A stretch of 64,000 bases of DNA from Erythrobacteraceae bacterium Alg239-R51 (GCA_947331495.1 CAMZOI010000002.1:1-64000), one strand, 5' to 3'; positions 49,660 through 59,792 are shown, counted from the first letter of the stretch. Notes: generated from the letters alone by a model not told the origin. Made by a program: numbers and translations.

Positions 49660-50367
49660 CTAGTAAACGCCCGGATTGGTCCGTTCGAAGGTGCCGCCGT
49701 TCTCGTTGCGGAGCAACGTCGTTTGCAGGACGGGCGGGGTGACCTTGCTGCCGTTTTCGGCGATGCCGTAGCTACCGGCCACGAGCAGGCGCCCGCCGGA
49801 CAGGTCGATCAGCGCACGGTCGAACTGTTCGGGGCCCATCGCGAAACAGCCGTTCGAGCGTCCGAGCCGACCCCAGCGTTCGACATGTTCGGGCCGGGCG
49901 TATTGCGCCTTGTGCATCACGATCGCGCGCGGCAGGGCGTTCGAATTGGTCGGGTCAAGGCCGTCGAGGCGGATCGACGTGCCGAACTTGCCGACATACC
50001 AGCTGCGCGTCATGTACGCGCCCTGGCTGGTCGCGTTTGACCCCTCGATGTTCGAATAGCGCTTCAGCCACCCGTCATGCTCGCGGTCGGAGCCGTCGCC
50101 ATGGCTGACATGATAGCTCTCGACGCGATCGTTGACGACATCGACGAAATGAAACCGGCGCTGCGAGGAATGCAGGCCGAAATCGGCAATACCGACGATA
50201 TCCCTGCGCCAGATACGGTCGCCCGCGCGCTGTAGTTCTGCCCGTGCCAGGGCCAGAAGCTGTGCATCCCGGCTTCCGACGGGCGGGGTCTGCGCTCCGG
50301 CACGCATCGGCAGGGCGGCCACCGCGGTGGCCAGAAGCGAGGATCTGAGGAGGTCGCGACGGTTCAT
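49660..50367 (-). CDS. Murein L,D-transpeptidase catalytic-domain family protein (YkuD_2 type)
   Basis: 235 residues. A twin-arginine-like leader MNRRDLLRSSLLATAVAALP runs to about residue 25. The catalytic part has FHFVDVVNDRVESYHVSHG, the conserved SNATSQGAYMT, AIVMHKA and GRSNGCFAMG with the nucleophile Cys near 172. It belongs to the YkuD_2 family of periplasmic L,D-transpeptidase-like enzymes. The ATG at 50367 is used; a TTG two codons upstream also opens the frame. It converges with the YcbB-type gene. Confidence 0.88.
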   Translation of the reverse strand: MNRRDLLRSSLLATAVAALPMRAGAQTPPVGSRDAQLLALARAELQRAGDRIWRRDIVGIADFGLHSSQRRFHFVDVVNDRVESYHVSHGDGSDREHDGWLKRYSNIEGSNATSQGAYMTRSWYVGKFGTSIRLDGLDPTNSNALPRAIVMHKAQYARPEHVERWGRLGRSNGCFAMGPEQFDRALIDLSGGRLLVAGSYGIAENGSKVTPPVLQTTLLRNENGGTFERTNPGVY

Positions 50368-50427
50368 GGCCAATTCGATAGCACGCGCGGGCTGGCGTCG
50401 CCATGAACGAGCGCCATGCCGTGCAAT

Positions 50428-51000
50428 TCAATCGCCCAGCATCATCCGGTCGCCTTCTATGCGCACCGGATCGATGGTCGCCAGGAAACTTTGGCCGAGG
50501 AGCGAGATACCAAGACCTTCGGGTATGACGACCGCCCTGATGTCGCGCGCCACGTGACCGTTCAGTTCCACCTCATCGAGGATGACTTGCACGCCCCGCA
50601 CCGGACCTGACGCGCCCTGTGCCACGACGCGGATATCGGCTGGCGACCAGTAAAGTCCGATCGCTTCGGCATCCGGTCCGGTGAGCGCGATCATGCTTGC
50701 GCCCGTATCGACAAGAAAGCCGAGCGGCATGCCGTTGACATTCGCCTGCGCATAGAAATGTCCATCCGGCGCGCGAGGCAGGGCGACCGTGCCGGCGTTC
50801 CAGGCGGCGAATGCCGCGCTGCGTGCGCTCGCGGTTCTCGGCATGTCGGCTGACGGTGCGGCGCTCTCGCTTTCGGCAATCTCGCTGGCCTCACTACTTG
50901 CCGAATCCAACGCGCCGCCCGGCACGAATGCCGCGCCGATAAAGGCCAGCAGTCCGATAGCAAGGAGCAGCATTTCGCGCATCGTCGCATGGTGCGCCAT
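50428..51000 (-). CDS. Retropepsin-like aspartic protease (TIGR02281-type)
   Basis: 190 residues. An N-terminal hydrophobic helix (about 9-26) anchors or exports the protein, followed by an Ala/Ser/Glu linker. The protease domain (about 70-190) has FLVDTGASMIALT with the catalytic Asp near 97, and the second conserved block GISLLGQSFLATIDPVRI. Such proteins form dimers like retroviral proteases; the substrate is unknown. It is the second gene of a minus-strand run with the YkuD_2 gene. Confidence 0.9.
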   Translation of the reverse strand: MAHHATMREMLLLAIGLLAFIGAAFVPGGALDSASSEASEIAESESAAPSADMPRTASARSAAFAAWNAGTVALPRAPDGHFYAQANVNGMPLGFLVDTGASMIALTGPDAEAIGLYWSPADIRVVAQGASGPVRGVQVILDEVELNGHVARDIRAVVIPEGLGISLLGQSFLATIDPVRIEGDRMMLGD

Positions 51001-51078
51001 CGAGCTTAATTTCGCGTAAAGCCCGATCTTACAGGGTCGACGGCGCTGTCTTGCGATGTTCGGACAACGGCCGCATCC

Positions 51079-52218
51079 TTATTCCGCTGCTTCGGCATGC
51101 GGATCGAAGGCCGTCGCTTCGCCTGCTTCGATCTGGGCGGCCTTGGCCTCCACCAGGTCCACGATGTGATCGAGCATCCTCTCGCTCTCCACGTGGTGAT
51201 CGGTCACGCCCGAGAGGAACACCATGTGCTTGCCTGCCCCGCCGCCGGTGATCCCGATATCGGTCTCGCGTGCTTCGCCCGGCCCGTTGACGACGCAGCC
51301 GAGGACCGAGAGGCTCATCGGTGTCTTGATGTGTTCGAGCCGCTTTTCGAGCGCCTCGACCGTACGGATGACATCGAAACCCTGGCGCGAGCACGACGGG
51401 CAGGAGACGACCCGGACGCCGCGCGTGCGCAAACCCAGCGCCTTGAGCATTTCGAAGCCGACGCGCACTTCCTGTTCCGGTTCTGCCGAAAGCGAGACCC
51501 GGATGGTGTCGCCGATGCCGGCCCATAGCAAGCTGCCCATGCCGATGCTCGATTTAACCGTACCGCCGATCAGGCCGCCTGCTTCGGTGATACCGAGATG
51601 CAGCGGACAGTCGACGGCTTCGGCCAGCCCATGATAGGCGGCGACAGCAAGGAAGACGTCGCTGGCCTTCACCGCGACCTTGTATTCGTGGAAATCGTGG
51701 TCCTGCAACAGCTTGATGTGATCAAGCGCGCTTTCGATCAGCGCCTCGGGGCACGGCTCACCATATTTTTCCAGCAGATCCTTTTCCAGGCTGCCGGCAT
51801 TCACCCCGATGCGGATCGCGCAGCCATTGGCCTTGGCCGCGCGGACAACCTCTGCGACGCGTTCCGACTTGCCGATATTGCCCGGATTGATCCGCAGACA
51901 GGCGGCGCCCTTGTCTGCCGCTTCGAGGGCGCGTTTGTAGTGGAAATGGATGTCGGCGACGATCGGTACGTTTGCCGCGCGCGTGATCTGGTCGAAGTTC
52001 GCGGTCGATTCCGCCGTGGGGCAGGACACCCGGATGATATCCGCGCCCGCATCTTCACAGCGGCGGATCTGATCGATCGTCGCGCCGACATCTTCGGTCG
52101 GCGTGTTGGTCATGGTCTGAACCGTAATCGGCGCATCGCCACCCACCGGGACGTTGCCGACCATGATCCGGCGGGACTGGCGGCGCTCGATCGTGCGCCA
52201 GGGGCGAATTGCACTCAT
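51079..52218 (-). CDS. ispG: 4-hydroxy-3-methylbut-2-en-1-yl diphosphate synthase
   Basis: 379-residue flavodoxin-dependent [4Fe-4S] enzyme (GcpE) of the non-mevalonate isoprenoid pathway. N-terminal TIM barrel begins [37 protein letters not shown]; cluster cysteines are in SCPSC near residues 273-276 and CVVNGPGEA near 308. The length is standard. It is divergent from the ZntB-like gene. Confidence 0.96.
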   Translation of the reverse strand: MSAIRPWRTIERRQSRRIMVGNVPVGGDAPITVQTMTNTPTEDVGATIDQIRRCEDAGADIIRVSCPTAESTANFDQITRAANVPIVADIHFHYKRALEAADKGAACLRINPGNIGKSERVAEVVRAAKANGCAIRIGVNAGSLEKDLLEKYGEPCPEALIESALDHIKLLQDHDFHEYKVAVKASDVFLAVAAYHGLAEAVDCPLHLGITEAGGLIGGTVKSSIGMGSLLWAGIGDTIRVSLSAEPEQEVRVGFEMLKALGLRTRGVRVVSCPSCSRQGFDVIRTVEALEKRLEHIKTPMSLSVLGCVVNGPGEARETDIGITGGGAGKHMVFLSGVTDHHVESERMLDHIVDLVEAKAAQIEAGEATAFDPHAEAAE

Positions 52219-52402
52219 ATTAAGGGGCCATGGGCTGACTGGTGGAACATTTGAACCACTGTCCAGGCGCTGGACGACTGGGCAGGCGATAGCCTGGCAT
52301 ATGGGGCAAAAGCTGCAGGAATGCGACCCGTTTCGTGCAGCGGCTCATACGCTGTGTGGCGGGAGTAGGAAATCGCGACCATTTGCGGCATGAACCGCAC
52401 CC

Positions 52403-53419
52403 ATGACCGAAGCCTTCGAACCGACCGATGCCACGGATGCCGAAACCGACGATCCTCTCCTGTTCGGGCGCGTGCTCGACGGGCGTGGTGGCGGGCGCCC
52501 GATCGAGTGGGCCGAGGCGCAAGGCTGGGTTCCCGAAACGCCGGACGAGGTGATGTGGCTGCATCTGTGCCGCACGAAACCTGGCGTGCAGGAGTGGATC
52601 GAGACCCATCTCGGCGCGCCCGAGCCAACCGCGGAATTGCTGACCAGCGACCAGACCCGCCCGCGCGCCTTTCGCGATGGCGAGACGCTGGTAGGCACAT
52701 TGCGCGGTATCAATTTCAATCCCGGAGCCGAGCCGGAGGACATGATTTCCATGCAGCTGTGGAGCGACGGGCGGCGGCTGGTCACCCTGCGCCGCCATCC
52801 GTTGCAAACCCCGCGCGAAGTCCTGGCGGCCATCGATCGCGGCGACGGACCGCCCGATGCCGGGGCGACGATCACGCTGCTGGCCGAGCTGCTGATAGCG
52901 CGCATGAGCCAGTCGATCGTCGACATGAACACGGTGCTGGACAGGTTGGAGGATGACGACCCGGACGAGCATGCCGAGCGGATGCTGAGACAGATATCGG
53001 CTATCCGGCGCAACTGCCTCGCCCTGAAGCGCCACATGGCCCCCCAGCACGAAGCGCTGGAACAGATCAGCCGCGATGCGCCGGTCTGGTTCGAGGACCA
53101 CGATCGGCGCGAGATCGCGGAAAGCATCGCCCGTCTGCGCCGCTATCTCGACGATATCGACATCAGCAAGGAAAGTGCCGTTGTCCTGCAGGACGAATTG
53201 CGCGCCCGCAGCCTCGCCAGCAGCGAGCACGCGACCTACATGCTGACCATCGTGGCGGGCATCTTCCTGCCGCTCGGATTTCTTACCGGCCTGCTGGGCA
53301 TCAATGTCGGCGGAATGCCCGGGATGGACGATCCCGATGCGTTCTGGGTGGTCGTGACCCTGTGTGGCCTGCTCCTCGTCGGCCTGCTCGTCGTATTCCG
53401 CCGCCTGCGCTGGCTGTAG
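52403..53419 (+). CDS. ZntB/CorA-family divalent cation transporter
   Basis: 338-residue homologue of the CorA superfamily. A large cytoplasmic N-terminal domain (about 1-265) with a long helix and LRRHPLQTPREVL, then two membrane helices (about 275-300, 308-330). The pore motif is GINVGGMPGMDD, GIN where CorA has GMN, and fits ZntB-like members that move zinc. Direction and ion are not shown by the sequence. It starts at ATG 52403 and is convergent with a DUF885 gene, one base apart. Confidence 0.9.
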   Translation: MTEAFEPTDATDAETDDPLLFGRVLDGRGGGRPIEWAEAQGWVPETPDEVMWLHLCRTKPGVQEWIETHLGAPEPTAELLTSDQTRPRAFRDGETLVGTLRGINFNPGAEPEDMISMQLWSDGRRLVTLRRHPLQTPREVLAAIDRGDGPPDAGATITLLAELLIARMSQSIVDMNTVLDRLEDDDPDEHAERMLRQISAIRRNCLALKRHMAPQHEALEQISRDAPVWFEDHDRREIAESIARLRRYLDDIDISKESAVVLQDELRARSLASSEHATYMLTIVAGIFLPLGFLTGLLGINVGGMPGMDDPDAFWVVVTLCGLLLVGLLVVFRRLRWL

Positions 53420-53420
53420 C

Positions 53421-55199
53421 CTAGCTTGCCGCCGCCTTCTGGGCTGGGATGAACTCCTCGCGCACGGCTTTCGCCATCAGTTCCAGGGGGATGATGCCCT
53501 GGCTGAGGAGAAAGTCATTGAACGCGCGTTCGTCGAAGCTTTCGCCCAGAGCGACTTCGGTTTCCGTGCGCAGATCGATCAGTTTGCGATAGCCGTAGTA
53601 ATAGCTGCCCGCCTGGCCCGGCATGCGATACTGGTAGCGGTCGAGTTCCTGCTTCACCATGCCCGGCGAAAACAGGGCCTCTTCGCGCAGCACACGCTCG
53701 GCATCCTCTCGCGTGATCATGCCCAGATTGAGCATCGGATCGAGGAAAGCCCGCGCGGCACGCAGCAGACGGAATTGCTGTGCGACGAACTGCCCCTCGA
53801 TCGGTTCGTGGGGCAGCATTTCCGCCTCTGCATATAACGCCCAGCCTTCGACGTTCGTGCTGTTGAAGGCGTAGAGCAGGCGGGCGAGGCTGACGCCCTG
53901 TTCGACCAGCGCGGCGAACTGCATCTCGTGGCCGGGGCGCGCCTCGTGCGCGCTCAGAGTCCAGCTGGCGGCGGGAAAGTTGAAGTCGTCATAGGCATCC
54001 TCGGCCGATGCGGTCGGATTGCCGGTGGTCAGCACGAATGTGCCCTGTTCACCGGTATTGCCGATCAGCCGCGGGGGGCGCATGTGCGGCGCAGGTTGCG
54101 CAGCGCTTTCCGCCGCCGACGCGATACGCATCGACAGCTCGTATTCCGGCAGGTCGACGATATTCTCCTCGCGGATTTTGTCCTCGAGCTGGCGGTTCAC
54201 ATCGCGATAATATTCCTCGATCGAATCGTCGGGGATCGAGCGTTCCTTCAGCCTGCGCATGACCGATGCGTAATCGGTTTCGGCCCACCCGTTCTTCGCC
54301 GCGATCTGCGGCGCCAGCGCTTCCATTTGCGCGCGGATTTCATAGAAGCCGCGCCGTGCCTCGCGCATCGTGTCCTGCGGATCGGCATCGATGCCGAAAT
54401 TGCGACGGTTCAGCGCGTAAAGTTCCGGGGGGAGGCGTGGATCGGTGCGGGCCAGCGGCAGAACCGTCTCGCGCGTCCAGTCGGCGTAGTCGGCGAACTG
54501 TTCGTCCATCGCATCGAGCGCTTCATCCGCACCCGCGATGGCGTATTTTTCGAACAGCTCGCGAATTCCCGCAGCAAAAGTCGGGATCTTGTCGATCGAT
54601 TCGCGCACCTCGACGATATACGGCCCCAGTTTGCCCTCGCCCCGGCTGGCCTCGAAGCGGCGCTTCGCCAGCTCCGTCATTGGTTCGGTATTTGGCGCCG
54701 TGCCGGTATAACGTTGCAGCAATTCCAGCGCTTTTTCACGACGCTGTTCGGCGGTCTGGTCCGACAAAAGCTGACCGACCGAATAGAAGATCGCCTGCGG
54801 CACTTCGGAAAATTCGACCAGGGCTTCGCGCTCGATCACGATGCCTTCGATGCGTCGATCGAGCGCATCGATCAGGATCTCGAGATCCTGTCTGACGTAG
54901 GGATTGCTTTCGCGCCCCAACGCATCGGCGAAGTCGGCGCGCAATTCGCGTGCACCGGCAAGATAGCGTTCGTCCCGGTCGAGCGACATGTCGTTTACAA
55001 GACCGTCATACTCCTCATAGCCTGCCGACGACGCCCCGGTCGGAAAGAATTCCGCTTCGAATGCGATCAGCCTTTGCGTATAGTTGTTGCTGGTTTCCAC
55101 CCATTGCGGCGTCGGACGCGTCTCGGCCTGCTCCTGAGCGGACAGGGGCGCGAGCGGTAGGGCGACGGCAAGGGCAATGGCAGCGGCGAAAGTCTTCAT
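53421..55199 (-). CDS. DUF885 metalloprotease-like exported protein
   Basis: 592 residues. The signal peptide MKTFAAAIALAVALPLAPLSAQ ends at about 22; a longer upstream reading adds no conserved sequence. DUF885 fills the rest, with NFPAASWTLSAHEARPGHEMQ carrying the HExxxxH-type zinc motif near residue 416, and NVEGWALYAEAEMLPHE with the next ligand near 450. Related enzymes are M32-like carboxypeptidases. The protein is expected in the periplasm; substrate unknown. Confidence 0.9.
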   Translation of the reverse strand: MKTFAAAIALAVALPLAPLSAQEQAETRPTPQWVETSNNYTQRLIAFEAEFFPTGASSAGYEEYDGLVNDMSLDRDERYLAGARELRADFADALGRESNPYVRQDLEILIDALDRRIEGIVIEREALVEFSEVPQAIFYSVGQLLSDQTAEQRREKALELLQRYTGTAPNTEPMTELAKRRFEASRGEGKLGPYIVEVRESIDKIPTFAAGIRELFEKYAIAGADEALDAMDEQFADYADWTRETVLPLARTDPRLPPELYALNRRNFGIDADPQDTMREARRGFYEIRAQMEALAPQIAAKNGWAETDYASVMRRLKERSIPDDSIEEYYRDVNRQLEDKIREENIVDLPEYELSMRIASAAESAAQPAPHMRPPRLIGNTGEQGTFVLTTGNPTASAEDAYDDFNFPAASWTLSAHEARPGHEMQFAALVEQGVSLARLLYAFNSTNVEGWALYAEAEMLPHEPIEGQFVAQQFRLLRAARAFLDPMLNLGMITREDAERVLREEALFSPGMVKQELDRYQYRMPGQAGSYYYGYRKLIDLRTETEVALGESFDERAFNDFLLSQGIIPLELMAKAVREEFIPAQKAAAS

Positions 55200-55326
55200 G
55201 GTCGGTCCCCTCGAATACGTGGGACAGAGCCTGCAGCGTGGACCATACCGTGGCAAGCAGCTTATCGACGAGCGTGTCTGGACTATGGATCGACGACGGT
55301 TTGGCCGCAAACGCATCCCTGCAGCT

Positions 55327-56289
55327 TCAGGTGTCGAAGCGTTCGCCGACCATGTCCTCGCTCATTGCCCAAAGCCTGTCGGCCTTGTCCGGATCGATTG
55401 CATAGCTGCGCACGCCACCCGAGGCGCTCTCGTCGTCCTGGTCGGCCACGTTGCAATCCTCGCAATAGAGCCCGCCATTGCCTTCGAGCTCTTCCGTCGT
55501 GGCGACCCAGCACGTGGTGGCGGCACCTTGCGGTATTGTCTTGAAGCCCTGCGGTTCCTCGCCGCTTGCTTCGGCGTTCTTGCGGATACGCTCCATCAGG
55601 TTCGCGACGTCTTGCTCGGAAAGGTGTCGCCCGAGATTGGTCTGAATGCCGCCGGGGTGCAGGGCATAGGCATGGATGCCCTTGTCCGACAGACGCTGCT
55701 CCAGGCCGACGGCAAACAACACGTTCGCGGTCTTCGACTGACCGTAAGCCTGCCATTTTTCATAGTCGCGGTTTTCGTAGTTCGGATCGTCGAAATGCAC
55801 TTCGTCGATATGGTGCCCCCGGCTCGACAGGTTCACGATCCGGGGTCGCTCGCCCTTTTCGAGCAGCGGGACAAGGCGATTGGTGAACAGGAAATGCCCG
55901 AGATGGTTGGTGCCGAACTGCATTTCGAATCCGTCTCCGGTGCGGTCGAGCGGGCAAGCCATGACCCCGGCATTGTTGATCAGAATGTCGATGCTGTCGA
56001 AGCGTTCGTTCGCCTCGTCGGTTGCGTCGCGAATACTCTCGAGCGAGGCGAGATCGCAAACCAGCGTATCGACACTGGCAACGGTTTTCTCGGTAATCTC
56101 TTCTGCGGTTTGCGAAAGTTTGGTGGCATCCCGGCCCGACAGGATCACATGGGCGCCCCTGGCCGCCATCGCCCGGGCGGTTTCCTTGCCCAGACCCGAA
56201 TAGCCGCCGGTTATCAGAACCGTTCGGCCCGTCAGATCCTTGCCTGCCAGCACGTCGTCCGCGGTGCTCTCGAAACCGAAATCGCTCAT
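55327..56289 (-). CDS. Short-chain dehydrogenase/reductase
   Basis: 320-residue Rossmann-fold SDR of the extended/retinol-dehydrogenase-like group. The nucleotide motif is TGGYSGLGKETA near residue 26, NNAGVMACP near 95, VNLSSRGHH with the catalytic Ser near 155 and YGQSK with Tyr/Lys near 180. The ATG at 56289 follows GGAGG by about 10 bases; an ATG at 56310 could add seven residues. Substrate unknown. It lies between the DUF885 and CmpX-like genes. Confidence 0.9.
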   Translation of the reverse strand: MSDFGFESTADDVLAGKDLTGRTVLITGGYSGLGKETARAMAARGAHVILSGRDATKLSQTAEEITEKTVASVDTLVCDLASLESIRDATDEANERFDSIDILINNAGVMACPLDRTGDGFEMQFGTNHLGHFLFTNRLVPLLEKGERPRIVNLSSRGHHIDEVHFDDPNYENRDYEKWQAYGQSKTANVLFAVGLEQRLSDKGIHAYALHPGGIQTNLGRHLSEQDVANLMERIRKNAEASGEEPQGFKTIPQGAATTCWVATTEELEGNGGLYCEDCNVADQDDESASGGVRSYAIDPDKADRLWAMSEDMVGERFDT

Positions 56290-56334
56290 CCTCGCCAGTC
56301 CTCCGTCCATGTCTTACATAGGTTAACCTGAAAA

Positions 56335-56366
56335 AAGGGGCGCAGGAATACAACCCTGCGCCCCTT
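56335..56366 (-). terminator. Rho-independent terminator of the CmpX-like channel gene
   Basis: AAGGGGCGCAGG (56335-56346) pairs perfectly over 12 bp with CCTGCGCCCCTT (56355-56366), loop 8 bases. On the minus strand it is followed by TTTTTTCAGG, 31 bases after the channel-gene stop. Confidence 0.9.
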
Positions 56367-56396
56367 CTCCTCCCCCGAGAAACCGGAGTGTATCGT

Positions 56397-57650
56397 TTAC
56401 GCGCCTGGCGGCAGCGGATCGTCGCTCTTGGAAGCCGCCGACTTGCGCGCGGCCGGCGTCTTGCCGGTCGTCGTGGTCGAGGTTCCGCCAAGATCGCTGT
56501 CCATCTGTTCAAGCTTGCGCCCGGCCCAGTCACGTCCGCCCAGGCCGAATGCCAGAGCGCCGGCGACTGCGACACCTGCGATCAGGATCGTCAGGACGTT
56601 GGCCGGGATCATGCCACCGATGCCGGTGAACTGCAGGCCCATGAAGACGAACAGGATGATCGTCGCCCAGCGCACGATGGTCGCCGCGGTGCCTTCGCCG
56701 CTGTCGCCGCCGATAAGGCGGGCGAGTAGGTTGGCGATGAAGAAGCCGAAAGCGATGACCACCGCACCGAAGATCACGCGTCCGCCCAGTTCGAGCAATT
56801 GATCGAGAATCTCGGTGAGTTCAGGGAAGCCGAGCAGCCGAGTTGCAGCGATGGCGAAGAACAGGATGATGGCCACCTGCACCACCCTGGCGATGATCGA
56901 CGAAGCGGTGGTGCCGCTGCCGACCATGCCAGTTTCGGACAAGGCACGGTCGACGCCGAGGCCGGGCAGCACTTCCTTGAGGATCTGCACCACGAAACGG
57001 CTGATGAGATAGCCGATGCCGAGCAGGATGGCCGCACCGATGATCCGCGGTATCGCATCGAATATCATCCGCAGCATGTCCGAAGCAGGTTCCGAGATAC
57101 TGTCGATGTTGAGCGCGTCGAGCGCCATGATCGCCACGAAGATGACGATGATGGCATAGACGATGGTCGCAATGGTCTTGCTGATCGCACTGTTGCCGGT
57201 GACATTGTCCACCCCGCCGCGATTGGCCCACTTGTCGAGATCGACCGTCTGCAACGTGGTCAGGATCAGGTCGCGCACGATGCGCGCAACCATCATGCCG
57301 ATGAAGAAGATCAGCCCGGCGCCGACCAGGTTCGGAATATACTCGACCACGTTTTCGAGCAAGCTGTCCACCGGACCGGCGACCGAGCCGAGGCCCAGCA
57401 CGGTCAGGATGATGAGCAGACCGAACAACCAGATCAGCAGTCCGACGATCTTGCCCAGGGATTCGCCCAGCGAACGGCCGTTGGCGGTATGCCGCTGGAA
57501 AAACGAGATATTGTCCACCAGCTTGGCGAACGCCCATTTCGCGGCCCGCGCCAATGCCCAGGTTATGATGAGAACGATCAGCGCAAGGCCGATCTTTTCG
57601 AGCACGTTCATGGCGACGTCCTCATCGAAGCGATAATTACCGATACGCAT
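56397..57650 (-). CDS. CmpX-like mechanosensitive channel-family membrane protein
   Basis: 417 residues with repeated transmembrane-helix blocks of the TM_helix type. About ten helices are visible, and the repeated patterns VVARIVRDLILTTLQTVDLD and RFVVQILKEVLPGLGVD show internal duplication. The end has GALAFGLGGRDWAGRKLEQM, as in CmpX relatives, then a low-complexity tail. CmpX proteins affect membrane stress and c-di-GMP-linked behaviour in Pseudomonas; here function is inferred from family. ATG 57650 has a GGGGAGG site 8 bases upstream. Confidence 0.88.
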   Translation of the reverse strand: MRIGNYRFDEDVAMNVLEKIGLALIVLIITWALARAAKWAFAKLVDNISFFQRHTANGRSLGESLGKIVGLLIWLFGLLIILTVLGLGSVAGPVDSLLENVVEYIPNLVGAGLIFFIGMMVARIVRDLILTTLQTVDLDKWANRGGVDNVTGNSAISKTIATIVYAIIVIFVAIMALDALNIDSISEPASDMLRMIFDAIPRIIGAAILLGIGYLISRFVVQILKEVLPGLGVDRALSETGMVGSGTTASSIIARVVQVAIILFFAIAATRLLGFPELTEILDQLLELGGRVIFGAVVIAFGFFIANLLARLIGGDSGEGTAATIVRWATIILFVFMGLQFTGIGGMIPANVLTILIAGVAVAGALAFGLGGRDWAGRKLEQMDSDLGGTSTTTTGKTPAARKSAASKSDDPLPPGA

Positions 57651-57763
57651 TGAACCGGCCTCCCCGTTTGGTTTCTATTACATGAACGGCTAACACGTGA
57701 TTCGCGGATATACAAAGCCTGTTTGGGGATTGAGTGGATAATTACCGCTGCTATGCCTTGCGC

Positions 57764-58858
57764 ATGAGAGAGGTTTTCGTCCGTTTCACCTGCGCGGTTG
57801 CCGCGCTGTCGATCCTGTTTGCCGGTCCGGCCCTTTCGCAGGACCGGGACGAGGACGGCGACCGCTGGTCGCTCGCAATTCACGGCGGGGCGGGCACCAT
57901 CGCGCGCCAGAACATGACGAGCGAACAGGACGCGGCCTATCGCGTAGCATTGCAGCAGGCGCTCGATGCAGGTGCCGCGGTGTTGCGCGAAGGCGGCGAT
58001 GCGCTGGACGCGGTCGAGGCGGTAATCGTGCTGCTGGAAGACGATCCGAAATTCAACGCCGGGCGCGGCGCGGTGTTCACCTGGGACGGCGGGCACGAAC
58101 TCGACGCTTCGATCATGGACGGGCGCAACCGCGATGCCGGGGCCGTCGCGGGCGTGACCGGCATTCGCCACCCGATCCGGTTGGCGAGGCTGGTGATGAC
58201 CGATAGCCCGCATGTCATGCTGGCAGGCGAGGGCGCGGAAGAATTCGCCGCCCAGCATGATCTGGAAACCGTGTCGCCCGACTGGTTCGACACCGATTTC
58301 CGTCGCGAGGCGCTCGAGCGGATGAAGGCGCGCGAGCTTTCCGCGCTCGATGTCGACGTCAAGTTCGGCACGGTCGGTGCCGTGGCGCTCGACAGGAACG
58401 GCAATCTCGCCGCGGGAACCTCCACCGGCGGCATGACCGGCAAGCGCTGGGGCAGGGTCGGTGATGCACCGATAATCGGCGCGGGCACCTACGCCGACAA
58501 CCGCAGCTGTGCCGTATCCGCGACGGGCTGGGGCGAATACTTCATCCGCGTTGGCGTGGCGCACGAGATTTGCAGCGAAATACGGCAGATGCGAGTAGCG
58601 GAACAGGTAGATTGCGCAGGAACTGGCGAAGATGTTGTATTTCGGGAATGCTGGAGCGTTCCCGAGATCGAAGCCGATGAGGTTCAGGCCATCGCGGACG
58701 CGGTGATGGAGGACGTGCAGCACCTCGGCGGCGATGGGGGCGTCATCGTGGTGTCCCCCGAAGGACACGCGATCTTCAGTTTCAACACGGCGGGAATGTA
58801 TCGCGGCCGCGCGACCGGCAGCGGCGTGAACGAAGTCGCGATCTACGGCGACGAATAA
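57764..58858 (+). CDS. Exported isoaspartyl peptidase / plant-type L-asparaginase
   Basis: 364-residue Ntn-hydrolase precursor. The signal peptide runs to about residue 26 (FAGPALSQ). AIHGGAGTI begins the family core; AVEAVIVLLEDDPKFNAGRGAVF and DASIMDGRNRDAGAVAGV follow. The autocleavage and nucleophile Thr is in FGTVGAVALDRNGNLAAGTSTGG near 203, and RVGDAPIIGAGTYAD is also conserved. It hydrolyses isoaspartyl dipeptides or asparagine in the periplasm. ATG 57764 is preferred over a GTG at 57734 because it gives a clean signal peptide. Confidence 0.92.
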   Translation: MREVFVRFTCAVAALSILFAGPALSQDRDEDGDRWSLAIHGGAGTIARQNMTSEQDAAYRVALQQALDAGAAVLREGGDALDAVEAVIVLLEDDPKFNAGRGAVFTWDGGHELDASIMDGRNRDAGAVAGVTGIRHPIRLARLVMTDSPHVMLAGEGAEEFAAQHDLETVSPDWFDTDFRREALERMKARELSALDVDVKFGTVGAVALDRNGNLAAGTSTGGMTGKRWGRVGDAPIIGAGTYADNRSCAVSATGWGEYFIRVGVAHEICSEIRQMRVAEQVDCAGTGEDVVFRECWSVPEIEADEVQAIADAVMEDVQHLGGDGGVIVVSPEGHAIFSFNTAGMYRGRATGSGVNEVAIYGDE

Positions 58859-58898
58859 GTCTAGCCTCAAGCAGCGAAGCGGTAGGCCCAAAAACCTC

Positions 58899-59792
58899 CT
58901 AGCCGCGCTTTCGTGCCTGCGCGTAGCTGCCCAGTATGCGCACCGAATTGCATTGGAACGCCAGCTCGTCGAGCGCTGTATCGACGCGCGGCTCGCCCGG
59001 AACGCCTTCGATATCAGCGTAGAACATGGTCGCCGCGAAGCTCGCGCCCTTCTGGTAGCTTTCCAGCTTGGTCATGTTGACGCCGTTGGTCGCGAAACAA
59101 CCAAGCGCCTTGTAGAGCGCGGCGGGGATGTTCTTCACCTCGAACACGAATGTTGTCATGGACTGAACACCGCTCAAAGCGGCCGGATCAAGCGTATGAT
59201 TCGCAAGCACGACGAACCGCGTGGTATTGTCGTGCGCATCCTCCACCGCGTCCTCTATTATCTTCAAGCCGTAGAGTTCCGCCGCCATCGGCGGGGCGAG
59301 CGCGGCGATCAGCGGATTGTTGGCTTCCGCCACGAACGCCGCCGCGCCTGCCGTGTCGGCATGGCTCATCGGGACGATTCCGCGCGTTCGCAGAAATTCG
59401 CGCGACTGCCCCAAGGCCTGGGGATGACTGTAGGCCGCCTCGAACGGTCCCTCGCCAAGCGCCATCAGCGCATGGGTAATCCGCATGAAATGCTCCGCCA
59501 CGATCGCCAACCCGCTTTCGGGCAGCAGGAAATGAATGTCGGCCACGCGCCCGTGCTGCGAGTTTTCGATCGGGATCATGGCGCACCCTGCCCGACCCTG
59601 TTTTACCGCGTCGAGAGCGTCTTCGAAACCGAGGAACGGCAGCGGCAGGGCTTCTGGTGCGAACTGCATCGCCGCCTGGTGCGAGTTCGACCCGGGGGCA
59701 CCGCCAAACGCGATGGCGCGCCCGGGGTCGTCGGCTGCGGCGGCGCGCATGGTATCGACCATGGCGAGAGCGGGTTGGGCGAAGTTGCGCAT
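58899..59792 (-). CDS. pheA: Prephenate dehydratase
   Basis: 297-residue monofunctional enzyme converting prephenate to phenylpyruvate for phenylalanine synthesis. The catalytic domain (about 25-205) has AFGGAPGSNSHQAA, MIPIENSQHGRVADIHFLLPE and the TTRF motif in EDAHDNTTRFVVL near 188. A C-terminal ACT domain (about 215-290; TTFVFEVKNIPAALYKALGCFATNGVNMTKLES) gives phenylalanine feedback control. It is divergent from the cytochrome c gene. Confidence 0.96.
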   Translation of the reverse strand: MRNFAQPALAMVDTMRAAAADDPGRAIAFGGAPGSNSHQAAMQFAPEALPLPFLGFEDALDAVKQGRAGCAMIPIENSQHGRVADIHFLLPESGLAIVAEHFMRITHALMALGEGPFEAAYSHPQALGQSREFLRTRGIVPMSHADTAGAAAFVAEANNPLIAALAPPMAAELYGLKIIEDAVEDAHDNTTRFVVLANHTLDPAALSGVQSMTTFVFEVKNIPAALYKALGCFATNGVNMTKLESYQKGASFAATMFYADIEGVPGEPRVDTALDELAFQCNSVRILGSYAQARKRG

